Assembly (NCBI RefSeq): GCF_011397635.1
Contig: NC_064755.1
Span: 23,511,559 to 23,575,558 of the forward strand
DNA from: Epinephelus fuscoguttatus
Lineage: Eukaryota > Chordata > Actinopteri > Perciformes > Serranidae
Length of the DNA: 64,000 nt
Reading direction: 5' to 3'
In this document: piece after piece, positions 48,851 to 61,627 of the stretch
Numbering within the stretch: the stretch's first letter is position 1
Layout: every line of letters begins with the position of its first letter
Notes under the pieces: generated by a model
Databases searched by the model: none
The model's input: only the letters and a program-made list of their open reading frames with translations
What the model was told of the DNA's origin: nothing
Position numbers and translations under genes: made by a program

Positions 48851-51379
48851 CAGCAGGCAGGAAAGTGTCGTACAAGGTAGAAATATTTATCAGCTGATAT
48901 TACGGCTAGATAGATACAGCTGCACGGGTGACGGGTGACGCTGCAACCGACTTATCGTTTGCAACACCTATCTCTGGTTAGCGCGCGGAGCTAACGGCTA
49001 GCTTCAGCTTGATACGGATACAGCTCGTGATGAATGAGTTTTCATAGCGTGTGCTGCCTTCAGGTACACCTCGTACACTCGTGCTTCACTATAAAACGCT
49101 GTACTAATGTTCCTCGGGCTAGAAAATAAAAACCTTTTAACAGCAACTCTTACTGGAGACATTACAGTATATATACGTATGAATACAATAAATACCAAGG
49201 GTAGAATTTGGGTCTGTTTCACTGTATTTTATGTAGCTACGTACTCACACACTGACAGTATTCCTGAATTACCTAAAGGCAACATTAAGGTTTGTCTTGG
49301 ACATGCGTAAAATAACAATCTGGACCCTCTTCATCCTCCAGGTGATGGCACTGGTTGGGAGAAGCAAACACTTACCTTTTATCATAAACTTAACCCGTTC
49401 AGAACCCAATTATGTTGGGTCATGTTATATGTATACATGTTCAGCATACACAAATATATTTTAGCGGATTTGTACTCTTAGTGCACTTAAATATCATTAG
49501 CAAAAGTATTTTTGATTAGGATACTTTATTAGGCCTATGTGTTTTATCTAATATTAGCTCGTAGTTTCAATTGAATTTTGCCCTATCTTTTATTTTTTCA
49601 TGATGATGATGATTATTATTATTTTATTTTATTTTCCTTTCCTTTATTTTATTTTATTTCATATTATTTTATTCTATTTTGCTTTATTTTATATTCTTTT
49701 ATTTGATTTATTTCATTTTATTTTATGTTTTTATCATCTTTTCTCTATCACAAATGTCATGATTGTCTTTTGTGTTCAGCACTCTGTGTTGCATTTTATG
49801 CATGAATTGTGCTTTTTGATTATTATTATTATTATTATTGTTATTATTGTCATTATTAGTGGTATTAGTATTATTATTATATTACAAATAATAATAATAA
49901 ATAGATGGTCTTAACAAACAAAAAATGAGTTTAAAATAAGTTTATTCATTTTTTCTGAATGGTTAGTCAATGCATAAATTGATGCTTTAAGACATACTGC
50001 ATATACGTATTTTCTTTGTTATCATTACTCAGAATATCCTCCATTTCTAAAGCATCTTCAGAAAACAGTATGTTGAAAACCTCCTGAGATGAATATTCTG
50101 TGTGCATAAACAATAGGATGCATTATAGGCTGATTGTATCGTTAGAAAATCAAATCAGAACAGTATTTCACTACTAAAACTATATTTCCTCTATTCATTT
50201 TTTTCTGATGACACTGAGATCCACTGTTCATTCTACTGGAGATTTTTTTTATTTTTAATCCAGAGGGGAAGCTCTAAAGGTTTCATGTGATTTTTTTTGA
50301 CATTTAAGTAATATAACATTTCATGCTTACTTTAAAAATATGTGTAACTATGATGAATACACTGAAACATGTCTTGCTTCCTGCTTGCCTCACTATCGGC
50401 CATGTTTATTAAAAAGGGGGCATGGTTCTACTGTAGTCCATTTTAGATTATGTGGAACACTGTGATTGGCTTATAGACATCCCAAATAAATGTGTGCATT
50501 TGGATGGACTCAGACAGTAATTATAGATCTAAACATCCTAGAAAAAGACTATTTTTTTCTTATTACAGCAGTGCTCTCTGAAGAGGTGCTAGCTGAGGCA
50601 TATTTGTCGATAAATACTTCAGTGTTGAGCCGTGTGCCAGGTGGATTTGTCTGAATTAAATCACAAAGCCCACAGCTTGTCACCTCTGTCCAGTGGGAGG
50701 ATGTCAGACCATAGCATAGGTTGGTATTTTTGGTCAGTGTGTATCTATGAAGACAAATGTCTGTGCCATCCCTGGAACTACAAAGAGGGAGTCACATCAC
50801 AGGATTAGGTTACACATGTATGACCATCTGTATGTGTTATCTTAATATAAAGACCTCCTCTCACCTCTGCCCATTTTAAAGGTTACATTTTTCCTTAGAT
50901 AGCTTTTTAACATTACTATTCCCTTGCCCATTACAATACGAAAAAAAAGGGACACGGAGATGACAAGGGAGTTGTTGATCCCAAAATAGATAACGTGTGA
51001 AAGTTGCATGCTGTCTCGTGCATTTAAGGACTACACTGAACTTGCATCTATTTAAAACACAGCATACTTTTGTTCACGTTGGCCCACAAAACATATCATC
51101 ACTCCCACAGAAATGAAGCATGTCAGAGAGGGCTGACAACATCAAGGTCAACACTTCAACTGTGTCCCATAAAGACGAAAAGGATACAATAAACATCAAA
51201 CCAGTATTTTCTTTCTGCGTTGTATACACATTTTAATCATGCCACAAAGCACACACAGGCTATGACTCAAAGGGATTTAGCCTCGTGCATGGGAATGTAG
51301 TGATGACAGTGCAAACATTCATGACATGCTTTCCTGGTAATCCGACCTAAACCTGTAAACATCCTGTTGGAAATAAGAG

Positions 51380-51560
51380 AATTATTGGTTTTGTGAATAG
51401 CGCTGTCACCTGTCACGAAAGAAAACGTCCTTGGTTTGAATCTCAGCTGTGGTGTCTGTTCCCACAGTCCCAAGACAAACATAATTCAGGTGAACTGGCA
51501 CATGGTGCATGCTGGGACTCCAACCTGTCTGTGACCCTGAATGCAACATACAGGTGCGAG
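51380..51560 (+). repeat. decayed tRNA-derived SINE fragment
   Basis: AGCGCTGTCACC, GTCCTTGGTTTGAATCTCAG and TTCCCACAGTCCCAAGACAA match the head and body order of the fish SINE also present at 10745-11040. It is strongly diverged and its tail is absent. Confidence 0.55.
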
Positions 51561-52123
51561 GAACGAGTCAGTGTTGCAGGCTGAACATTTGATGTTGTCG
51601 TTCAAGTCTCTGTGTCAGTATAAGAATTCATTCTAGACACACATCCATCACTTGATGCCTCTTTGTTTTCTTGGCCTCACTTATAGCACATTGTATATCA
51701 GATACACAATGTCAGTTCTAGGATACAGGTGTTCAAAAAACATATTCAGCAGATGGGACACCAATAGGTTAAAAATTGTCTCTTATCCTATGGAATACCT
51801 CAACAAATACTGCATGGATTCACACAAAATTTGGTACAGAAATTCTTTGTTCCCAGATCATGAATCGTGTGCTATGTGCTTGTTGGAAACTTTTTTTGCA
51901 CCCTGAACCCCTAACAGGTTAACCCATGTGTTTAATAGACTAATGACAAGTGGGTGTGCAGCATTGTGTGGATGTCAGACATAGCACCAGAAAGGTTATT
52001 GAATATAGCAACGTGACCTCTGCTGTGGTGCAACACAACAAAAAAGATCATATCTGTTCTTGTCTTTCCATGCAGACATAAAGTATAAATATATATGTAT
52101 ATTAAAATGTAGGGCTATAAGCA

Positions 52124-53570
52124 GAGGTGTGGATTTAAATCACAAGACTCAAACTCAGACTCAAGTCATAAATTTGATGACTTTAGACTTGATTTAACAT
52201 CAGTGACTCGTGACTGCAATGGCCTTTTGACTTGAAAATACTTTGTACTTTCCCCAAAAGCCCAAAGATTAAAAAGTATCTCATTTACAAAGTGTGCCAC
52301 AAATCACTTTATTTTTCCTTCATTTCCTGAATCAGCTAACATTAGTGCTATTCATTACCAGCAAGTCGACACTTAATTCTCCCAGAAGATCCATTTTGTT
52401 TGAACCAATCCAACAGCATCCAATCAAGCCACAGGAGAGAACCTAAACTGACAGTATTTTACTGACTGCTAATTAAAAAAACAAACAAGTAAGTACAAAT
52501 TTTAAAAAGCATTCATTATTTTTGTAAATTTCATATACCACTCACAATTCTCTCGTCTCCAAGTCAGTGGGTTTTTTTGAATGCGTTTTTTGGTTACATG
52601 TCTGAAACAAGGTCTGTGGTTCACACAAGCGCAAGAGACTTTCACGTTTGTTATATGACATAAAATACATCAGCAAATACCACACATGTGAACATGTGTG
52701 GGGCTTGTCTTAAAAAGGTGGCTGCTAACAAGTGGCTAAAATGAGACTACAGAACATTATCACGCTGAGTCACCGTCATGCGACCGTAATGTAGTTCATT
52801 TATACCCTAACGTTTCCTTTTTTACTTCTGATGACTGCATTTGGGCTTCAATGATCATGAAAGTGGTGTTCATTTTTGAAGATTATCTTGCTGAACAAAA
52901 CATGTAAGTATCATAAACATTTGTTCGTCCCAAAACTTGTTTACGGCAATAATCCATAATCAAATGAAAAAGTCCCTTTGGTTTTTTGCTGATGGAACCA
53001 TAGCGATGCTACAGAAAAAAAAGTCACCCCAGGGCACTCTGGCAGAGCAAATTATGACTTGTTTAGAACTCGAAACCCCTCGAAAGGGGACTTGAATAGG
53101 GACTTATCAGTCTTGACTTTGGACTTGTCAGTCTTGACTCAGGACTTGTCTCAGGACTCCTCAAACTTGCCTTAGGATTTGTTAGTCTTGACTTGGGACT
53201 TGACTTGTGACTCCTCAGTCTTGACTTGAGATTTGTCAGCATTGACTTGAAACTTGACTTGGTACTAGCCTGTCTTGATTTTGGACTTGTCCATCTTGAC
53301 TTAGAACTTGCCTTGCAATTGGGACGTCTTGACCCAGGACTTGACTTGGGATTCCTAAGTCTTGACTTGAGACTTGTCACTCTTGACTTGGAACTTGACA
53401 CGAGACTTGCCTGGTCTTTAATCTGGACTTGTCAGTCTTAATTTGGAACTTGCCTTGGGAGTTTTCAGTCTTGCCTCGGGACTCCTCAGTCTTGATTTGA
53501 GACTTCTCAGTCTTGACTTGGAACTTGGGTGCAAAAACTTGAGAGTCACTCATGACCTGCAAAACAATGA
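52124..53570. mobile_element. fish repeat with internal GACTTG minisatellite
   Basis: The left part (AGGTGTGGATTTAAATCACA, then GACTCAAACTCAGACTC) is the start of a common teleost repeat made of ACTCGAGTC/GACTTG text. From about 53085 to 53550 it becomes a minisatellite with units such as CTTGACTTGGGACTTGTCAG. The right end GAGAGTCACTCATGACCTGC is consistent with an inverted terminus. Both strands of the minisatellite stay open by repetition, giving a false Lys/Ser-rich protein on the minus strand and a Leu/Asp-rich one on the plus strand. Confidence 0.7.
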
Positions 53571-54478
53571 GTCACTCCTGCCTCTGGCTATAGGGTCTCA
53601 TGTTTGTAGACATGACAACATGTTCACAATGTGTTGTATGCACAGATACAATCATACAACACTGTATTAATTATGGTACAATATTTCACACGTGTTTCCT
53701 GTTGTTCCTCTCAGATGACAGTGTCCAGGATTCAAATGCCCAGCAGGGAAATGCTTTATTTAAGTTTCAGATAATGACATCATCCTTTCCAACAGAGGTG
53801 ATAATAATGTCAGTAGGTACAGAGTTGTTGAGTTAACAAGCAGAGGTTTCCTGACTGAGGGGTGGGCGGTGTCACAAGGCCAGATATCATAGTGGTGAGA
53901 AATAGAGAAGACGTCTCACTACATCCTGATTTCAAGGTACCACAGATGCCTCAACATCAACATAACATTTAAGACTTTCCTGGATAAAACTAATGACATT
54001 CAGAGGTAAATGTTGCGTTTTTGTGATGAACAGGATTTGATGATAATTTAAAAAAAAAAAAAACAACCAAATTCTTATGAAATCAGACTGTGATTGTGCT
54101 GTTACACTCACTGGGTTAGTGTAGTTGCCAATAGGAAGTGTTAACTTAAAGGGAAAAGTTGCACAGGGATGTGAAAATGAATATTAGGATCACACACGCA
54201 GCTTCAAAGAGACAGGAAGAAGCTGGATGTCAGTCATTTCCCTGCTAGACAAGGAGGTCATCTTTCACTTTTTTTTAAACCAGAAGATCAAGTTGAGTGA
54301 GTCATCTTCTCCACAGTAAATCTTTGGTGCATGAGTCCTCTTGTAAAAGCCAACTGGGGGCCACTCTGATTTCTTACTGTTGAACAGGAGGTGTTATTCT
54401 CTGTTTATCACTGGACTATTTTTATTTTCATTTCAAATCTAACAGCATCCTATTTGTTTCTATCTCAAAGGTGCAACA

Positions 54479-56526
54479 ATGTTTGAAGAGTAAGTTCTGT
54501 CATCACACAGCTTTAAAGTATTTTAACAGTATTTTTGTTTTCAGGAGGCTATTTTTCAGTGTTTAATTGGTAGGTGAAGAATTTTTTGTCTCAGACTGAT
54601 AACACTGTCTTCTGTTTGCTTGTTCTGATTTCCCTGGTCCAACCAATTCCACATGGCCATCACAGTGATGTAAGTTACAATCTGCATGTCTTACCTATCT
54701 CATATATAGCTGGGGAAACAGTTTGAGTTTGATGATGAAACTCCTTGTCTTTTTTGCTTTCTCCTCAGTATGCGGCAGCCCCCATGGCCCCCAAGGCGGA
54801 GGCAAAGGTAGTAATACTTATTTGAAGTGACAGTGTGTTTATGAATAATAATTCCATTGTGCTAACCTGTTGTTAAGAGTTTGCATGTTTGAATGACTGA
54901 ATCTTTTCACTCAGCTTAACAGCCTCCCTGGAAGATAACAGCAAAGCAAATGGGTCATATCACAAGTTGTATATTATCAATAACTATAATAACTATTTCC
55001 TAAAGAAAGAACGATACTAATGATTAAACTCTGACCTTCTCACGAATGATTTCAGCTCTAAAAGGTGTGTGTCATTGATTTTAGCAGGTTTGAGGTGCAT
55101 AGATTCCTATTGCAAATGTCAAGTAAACTAAAGCCTGTAGTGCTGCTTTGTTCAGTGTCATGAGGGCAAATGTACTGATACATTTGCAGGGTAAGGAGAC
55201 ATTTTTGATGACATAACATAGAGGCACTTAGACAGGAAAAAATAATTCTTCATAGCTAAGTACTTGGGATTATATATTGCAGCTGTCTGGTGAGATGCTA
55301 AGGTACATAGTGAATAAAAGCCTGTCAGGTCACGTAACTGACTGAGCAGCTTTTTTAAAAAGAGGTACCAGTGATTGTACCAAACTAGGAACCAATTTTA
55401 ACCTTTGCAAGTAACAAATGTACAATTTATCTAACAAAATGTGTACATAAAGTGTATCATTATAGCTAAATGATTAGGTATAATGATGTCATGAAGGTAT
55501 AATAGTGTTTGTATTATTTTCAGCCCAAATGCAAGATTTCAGCCTCCCGCAAGCTGTCATTGAAGGTAAACAACACATGTCAACTCATTACCTTCCGAAC
55601 TTTACACCAGTGTATTATTATATGATTTTTCATTTAACAGCCAAAATGGAAAATGCCAAAATGTCACATACTTCTCTCTGTGTTGACTCTGACTCTTCCA
55701 GATCCTCTTGCTGACTCGTGCAACAGAACAGCTGGAGGCAGAGAAGGCTGCAAGAGAGGAGGAGAAGGTCCGCTACCTGGGAGAGAAGCTTCCACCACTG
55801 CAGCTCGTTGGCTTAGACATGGATGACCTGCATGTGAGATGGGTTATGGCCTTAAGAATAACCATACAAGACTGATCATGTAAAAACAATATTCATGTGA
55901 CTTGCTTGTGTACTTAAAGAAACTTATTCGTTTGCTGTTGTTTTGTAGAAACTCTGTAAGCAGATTCATGAAAAGATTGATATAGTGGATGAGGAGCGGT
56001 ACGACTGTGAGGCCAAAGTCATCAAGAACAACAGAGATGTATGTCATGCACCATGACGCAGCAGATTCACATGAAAAACATTGAAACAGAAGTACATCAG
56101 TGCCTTACTGACAAAAAGTCACCAGCTAAGCTTGTTTTTTTTTTTTTGTTTTTTTTTAAATCTCTAGATCCACGAATTGAACCTAAAGGTGCAGGACCTC
56201 GGAGGGAAGTTCAAGAAGCCCGCTCTGAGGAAGGTGAGAGTGTCGGCAGATGAGATGCTGAAAGCTCTCTTTGGATCCAAAAACAAGGGCTCCATGGACC
56301 TGAGGGCAAACCTCAAATCTGTGAAGAAAGAGGACATCAAACAAGAGAAGGTATGGCTACTCGAGCAGACAGATGCAAAATCTTTGAAAGTAAAAAGCAG
56401 AAACCTGATGTTCTGTATGTGTGTGTTGTGATACATTAGGAGCTGAACTTGGAGGTGGGTGACTGGCGAAAGAACGTTGAGGCCATGTCTGGTATGGAGG
56501 GCAGGAAGAAGATGTTCGATGCATGA
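54479..56526 (+). CDS. troponin I, slow-skeletal/cardiac type, complete, 8 coding exons
   Basis: Troponin I is the inhibitory subunit of the thin-filament troponin complex in striated muscle. Exons: 54479-54489 (exon starts 54471), 54666-54669, 54769-54807, 55524-55565, 55702-55833, 55949-56038, 56168-56350, 56440-56526; 588 nt, 195 aa. Residues 19-32 read PKCKISASRKLSLK, the troponin C-binding helix start as in slow and cardiac forms. IDIVDEERYDCEAKV (86-100) is the troponin T-binding coiled-coil part. The inhibitory and switch region is GKFKKPALRKVRVSADEML (119-137), followed by SMDLRANLKSVKKED (148-162), and the end is GDWRKNVEAMSGMEGRKKMF. The short acidic N-terminus MFEDDYAAAPMAPKAEAK lacks the cardiac RRRSS phosphosite. 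Changes such as SADEML for SADAML mark a diverged fish paralogue; TNNI1-like is most likely, TNNI3-like possible. Confidence 0.93.
54666..54669 (+). CDS. 4-nt microexon of troponin I
   Basis: TGAT stands between CATCACAG and GTAAGTTA. Including it makes the frame continue from ATG TTT GAA GA into GAT GAT TAT GCG. Without it the reading frame of the next exon shifts. Very small exons near the 5' end are known for troponin I genes, which supports the call. Confidence 0.7.
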
Positions 56527-56747
56527 TGATAGAGAGTAAGAATCAAATGGAAATTGGTATAATACATAAAAAATGAATACATAATGTAACAAAAAATGCT
56601 GCCCTTGTTTTGGCATTAGTGTAATTATACACATGACTCTAAAGTCACTGTAGGTTTTTATTTTGTTCTCAAGTCGACCATTTGTAAAATAGCGTTGTGA
56701 ATACTCAGTATATTACTGCCTGATGACGCTGTTATGTAAAAGAATAC

Positions 56748-56753
56748 AATAAA
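56748..56753 (+). other. polyadenylation signal of troponin I
   Basis: AATAAA lies 222 bases after the stop codon, in a unique stretch, giving a short 3' UTR. Confidence 0.8.
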
Positions 56754-58166
56754 TTTGTACATATTGCCTCTTCTTTCTTTCACTTACGCATATTCACACT
56801 AGATGTGAAGCGAACATATCAGTATTCAAATGCCCCGTCAATATACTGATAAAAATAAGAATACCTACATTTTTTTTCTGTGACAGGAAACCACAATCTG
56901 CTGACTAAAATAATTATTAGAAAATGTAATCATAATTTTAAATAAACTTAACAAATTACCATAATTACTGATATTGGTTCTAGCATTACAGTGTGCTGCA
57001 TTTCTGCTAGAGTTTGTCCAAGTGGTGTTGCCATACTCCAGCACAGCACGGCTCACAGGCATAGCCATAATGTTAGTGTCTTATTATGTTATAGGCTATT
57101 TGTAAGGTATACTGTATAGCTGTGCTTGTACATAAAGAAATAATATAATAGGAAGTGGGTTTTCAAATTTTGACTTTTTTTCTGGGGGGGTCAGCTGACC
57201 CCCTCAGGAGATTTGATCTGCCCCAACGTTGACTTCATGGCAACGGCCTTGCGTAAAATACAGTAACAAAGTGTAGTGTCTGCTCTGATACTGCAGCATA
57301 GATCATTTCTCCAGCCAGTTGTTTCTAGATGTCGTTGAGATGCCTTCAGGTACAGCAAGAGACTTGACATTGTCCTTTGACACAGTCATGAAAAGGGTAT
57401 CATAGCTGTTTTTTGTGTGTCTCTACTTTGCTATGCCGTTGACTTACAGTGACAAAGCATATTTTATGTCAGAGCCAGGATATACATAGCCTTTCCTCTC
57501 TGACTGGAATGAATTCCTCTCCGATAATAAACAGTAAACACCTTCGACGCACGTTCATAGCCGTCCTTGGAGTGACATCAAAGAGTGTCAGTAAGATGAT
57601 GGAGGGGTGACAAGATGGAGTCGGCAGCCTCTGAGGAATTTATGAGCACTCATGAGCATCTGTGAAAATACAGCATGTGCCTGTGTGGATGCCAGTGTAC
57701 AGTCAGACTGTTCCTACTGTGTGGGGCATTTTCATCACCACTGTAAAAACTTAAAATGGTCCTTGTGCATCACACACAGACTTGTGTTTCTCTTTAATTG
57801 TCCTGTTAAGATAATGTCCTTTGTTGTGCCATTGTCTGTGTGCTGTTGTGACGCCGCTAAATGTAAGGTGATACCCGTGTATGCTGAAGGTGTAACAGAC
57901 ATCTCTCAAAACCACACCTTTCTTTAACAAAGACATCTGCACAGACCTTGAGCTAACACCACAAGGGAAGAGAGAATACTTCAACCTTTGTATCAGCTGT
58001 GAATGCTGCAGTTCAAAGCTGAATAAAAATCTATGAAAAGCTGCTCAAACTTGGTGGCCAAAATACAAGCTGTCTTTTGCAAGGCTGTAGAGCAGATCAT
58101 CCACTGATCAGGAGATTGGTTCTTCTAAATCTGGTTGTTCAAATTCTAAGAAAGATGCCTTCCTAG

Positions 58167-58330
58167 GGGCGCCTTGTAGCTCAGTGCGTAGAGCGGACGT
58201 CCCATGTACAAAATCTATGTCCTTACCGCAGTGGCTGTGGGTTTGACTCTAGCCCCAGGCCCTTTGCTGCATGTCATCCCCTCACATGCATTCTTGGAAA
58301 TTCTCTGAAGGAAGGACTCGGTCCTAGATA
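58167..58330 (+). repeat. tRNA-derived SINE fragment
   Basis: GCCTTGTAGCTCAGTGCGTA resembles a tRNA A box, GTGGGTTTGACTCTAGCCC the B box, and CCCTTTGCTGCATGTCATCC is the standard start of the body of a common fish SINE. The tail is not clear. Confidence 0.7.
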
Positions 58331-58919
58331 GATTCCGAAGGATCACTGACATTAGAACATTCTTATGCTGGGATTAAATGAAATTTCCACAACAGCCTCC
58401 TTGGAATTCAGTCATTTAAGGATCCATCCTTGACTCTGAAAAGCACCAACTGAGCCCAGAATTACTCCAAATGGCTGTACCATCGATGTGCAAGTGCATG
58501 CAAATGTTTAAGCCAAGCAGCATGTGACACCTTGTATACCCAGCATGTGGATGGGTGAATGTGATGTAGTGCTTAAGTGCTTTTAGTGGTCAGACAACTA
58601 GAAAGGCAGCATACAAGCGCAGCTCCATTTACCATATTACTTAGCACAGGACCACACCCTGTTCCACTTTGAGGAACTTTTGTTTTTGCATGACACTTCT
58701 GTCTGGTGACAAAATTATCATAAATGTCATTGGTTTTTTGAGGTTATCCAAATATATTCAATAAAGTTTCATATGTCCCATTGACCCCAAAGTGATGAAT
58801 GTAGTCAGAGCATGTAAATTACCAAAATGTGAAGGTTAAACCCGAAAATTGTGATAATACAAATACAGAAGGGGCCAAGGAGGCATTTAAACACATCTCG
58901 TTTGTGTTTTGTTATTTGA

Positions 58920-59815
58920 AGGAGCCATGTGTAAGATATTAAGGGGATTGATTTAGTAGCATCTAGGGGTGACCAGCTGAAACTTTTCCTTGTTAGAATT
59001 TCCTCAGTGTTAATTGTTCAGGAGGTTTTTACTGGGAGCTGAATATCTGCACAGGTCTCCCCTTCTCCAAAACAGTTTCATATTTAAAAAATCTGTGTTT
59101 TACGCCGCTGCTTGTCATGGAGGGGGAGCCAACTACGGTAGGCAACATGTTTGGCTTGTCCTGTCTGGGCTACTGTAAAAACATGGCAGTGCAAAATGGC
59201 AATCCCTGTGAACGATGACCCGCTCCCTTTGTAGATATATATATCATTCTAAGGCAGGGGTAGGCAACATGCAGCTCTGGAGCCATATGTAGACCTTAAG
59301 TTATTATTGAGTTATTTCCTAATAGCAAAAATGTGTAACCTAACTTGTGTACCTGACCATAAAAAAAATGTCTTAACATTTCTTCAACTAAAAGTGCGTT
59401 GTACATCTACGACCTGGTAAATCTCAGTGCCGGTGGCTCGTCCTGAGTCTTCTTAGCTGTGCTAACTATGGATTCCAAATTCAGAAAAGGAAAATGGAGA
59501 ATTTAATAGTGTGTGGACAGATTTGTTTGCTTTCACTGCCAACGCTACAAAGTTCAAATAGCAAATAATCATGACTAGCCCACTGGAGAGGCACCACCTT
59601 GTGGTACAAGATGAATGCTCGTTTGGAGCCATTAGTAATGTTGATAAGCTAATTTAGATACCTTCATTATAAGGCTCAGATATGCTTTGTGGCTCCATCC
59701 AGATTTTTTTTCCTTTTAGTAACGGTTGCCGACTCCTGTTTCAAGGTATACACACTAAAGAAAACATATATATTACTTAACATTTAATTTCTGCCAATAT
59801 ATCTCACTAGATATA
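58920..59815. mobile_element. GTGTGTAGGATTTAG-family element, interrupted
   Basis: GGAGCCATGTGTAAGATATT and TTTAGTAGCATCTAGGGGTG match the start of the element at 7171, and CACACTAAAGAAAACA with TTAATTTCTGCCAATATATC match its right part. The two halves are separated by a different element at 59257-59743, so this insertion is older than that one. Confidence 0.75.
59257..59743. mobile_element. hAT-type element with CAGGGGTNGGCAAC termini, nested
   Basis: The left end CAGGGGTAGGCAACATGCAG and the right end GGTTGCCGACTCCTG form an inverted pair. The flanks TTCTAAGG and TTTCAAGG match at 6 of 8 positions. It sits inside the older element at 58920-59815. Confidence 0.75.
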
Positions 59816-59912
59816 AAGTTTATAGCCAGAGCACCTTACTTTTGTAACATAAGTAGCATATGACAGCTATTAAAAAGCACTCATAATGTCATGAAAAGAA
59901 AGGCAAGAGAGG

Positions 59913-59918
59913 TTTATT
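59913..59918 (-). other. candidate polyadenylation signal for the right-end gene
   Basis: TTTATT on the plus strand is AATAAA on the minus strand, in the context GAGGAATAAACCTC. If used, the 3' UTR would be about 3.9 kb. Confidence 0.35.
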
Positions 59919-60660
59919 CCTCAGATTTGTCAAGGCAGTGTAAAAAGGTGATAAAGAAAACATGTCCCTGAGAGAAGAGACTCATACAGAACTGTACAGT
60001 AAGGCAGAGGTTAAGTCCCAGCACATGAGGTATATCTAAAGACATCAAAGTAAGAGATGAAGGAGTAGTAAAAGAGGAAAGCATCAAACACCCTGACCAA
60101 ACTAGAAACCACATTTCAAAAGCTTCAGTGCTTTGATTCTTGGCAGCGTTACAAACCAAAACCACCAGCAAAGGCTGGCATCAGACCAGAATGGTGTTGT
60201 GATTTCACACTGTCCTAAAAAAACAAGTGAAGCAGTTCAATGTGTATCAAATTCAGAAGAATAAGAAAGGCACAAGTTTGTTAAAATGGAATGTGAGCAA
60301 TCAGAAAAAAATGCTGCCATTAGTTTTGTCTTAAATAACAATAAAAACAATCTGATAAATAAACAAGATCATTTCTTATCCACTGTATTTCCTATCTGTT
60401 GACAGTGAAAACAATAATCCCAACGTTAGAACAGGAAACTTCATAGACTGAGCCCAAAAACATTGATTTTGAAAGTCATCTAAACAATTCATCTTTTGAA
60501 AAACAACAATCAAATTCAGCAGGTAGATCAATGAAATAACAGAAGCTGTCTGCACAGACATAAATTACACTAAAACTACAGTAAAAATGTCCCTTAATGC
60601 TACACTCACACAGACAACATTTCCAAGAACCTGACATCATTAAACAAATCCTGCTCTTTT

Positions 60661-60664
<4 letters not shown>

Positions 60665-60694
<30 letters not shown>

Positions 60695-60700
60695 CAAAAC
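60665..60700 (+). repeat. (AAAAC)n microsatellite
   Basis: Seven units of AAAAC in the putative 3' UTR region. Confidence 0.9.
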
Positions 60701-61179
60701 TTTTCTTCAGAGGAATACAGTCAGCCAGCTTTAAACTGACATCTTTGGTAAGTGTCACTGTAAGGAGAACGGCCAGAAAATGTCACATTAATGCATTGTT
60801 TCAGTTTTCTGATATTTCATTTATGATTCATGCGCCAGAAATGTCTGTGATGCATCAGGCAACACAAACACACCTGTCCAAATATAACTGACAGTCCTTC
60901 TCTGACATACTAAACAACACAGCCATGGAAATCTGATAATTATTTTTTCCGGTTCAAGGCTTGTCCAGTTGTAAAAACAGTGTTGTGTGGTCCCAGTACC
61001 TGAATAACAGTCACAACAGAAGGCACATTTCATATTTACAGTTTTTTTCTGAATGATCTCACACTATCAGTGATTCTTGAAGCAGTATCTCTGAAACTAT
61101 TAGCACTCGTAGCCAACGCGTTCACCAAGTGGGCCAAACTGAATGCATGTTCTCTGCTTTGGGGGTCAGCTATTACATG

Positions 61180-61520
61180 ATTTAACAATTAGTTGATGAA
61201 AAGAAAAGTAACCGGCAACTATTTTGATGATAAGTTAATTGTTTCTGTAATTTTTCGAGCAAACAAAAAAAGAGATGGTTCCCGCGTCTTAAAAGTGAGA
61301 ATTTGCTGCTTTTCATTGCCGTGTATGATTGTAAATAAAGAGGCTTTGGGTTTTTGGACCGTTGGTTGGACAAAAGCAGCAAATTTAAGACGTCACTTTG
61401 GGTTCTGGGAAAATGTGATGAGCATTATTCACAATTTTACTGACTAAACAATTAATCGATTTACTGTGAAAATAACAGGCAGAGTAGTTTCTAATGAAAA
61501 TAGTAGTTGCAGTCCTCAGA
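61180..61520. mobile_element. hAT-type repeat with AATCGATTA-type ends
   Basis: TTAACAATTAGTTGATGAAA at the left, TTTGGGTTTTTGGACCGTTG in the middle, and ACAATTAATCGATTTACTGT with TAGTTGCAGTCCTC at the right are the parts of a very common fish repeat. Confidence 0.7.
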
Positions 61521-61627
61521 TAATGACTTCTCTTACAAATCAGAGCTTGAGCTCTACAGTCTTATGGTTAGACTCTCGAAGCAGGGGAGATTTAGCCTAA
61601 TTTTGTCTGTTCTTTTAGAGTGTGTTA

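Larger units (their letters stand above)
48851..54470. other. spacer between c2cd5 and troponin I
   Basis: These two genes are divergently placed. Seen here: a TTTTA/ATT-rich low-complexity tract at 49600-49900, a decayed SINE at 51380-51560, and a repeat with an internal minisatellite at 52124-53570. No exon was recognised. The non-coding first exon and promoter of troponin I should lie at about 53.6-54.47 kb; CTATTTTTAT at 54414 is one base off a MEF2 site. Confidence 0.5.

Noticed and set aside
49600-49914. 104-residue hydrophobic frame rich in Phe, Leu and Ile
   Set aside because: It translates a TTTTA/ATT low-complexity tract.
53063-53401. Lys/Ser-rich 112-residue frame on the minus strand (KSRLTSPKSR-type repeats)
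   Set aside because: It is a translation of the GACTTG minisatellite; the opposite strand is also open, and no splice or start context supports a gene.
57652-57927. 91-residue Cys-rich plus-strand frame after troponin I
   Set aside because: No conserved motif, no splice partners and no codon bias; it looks like chance.
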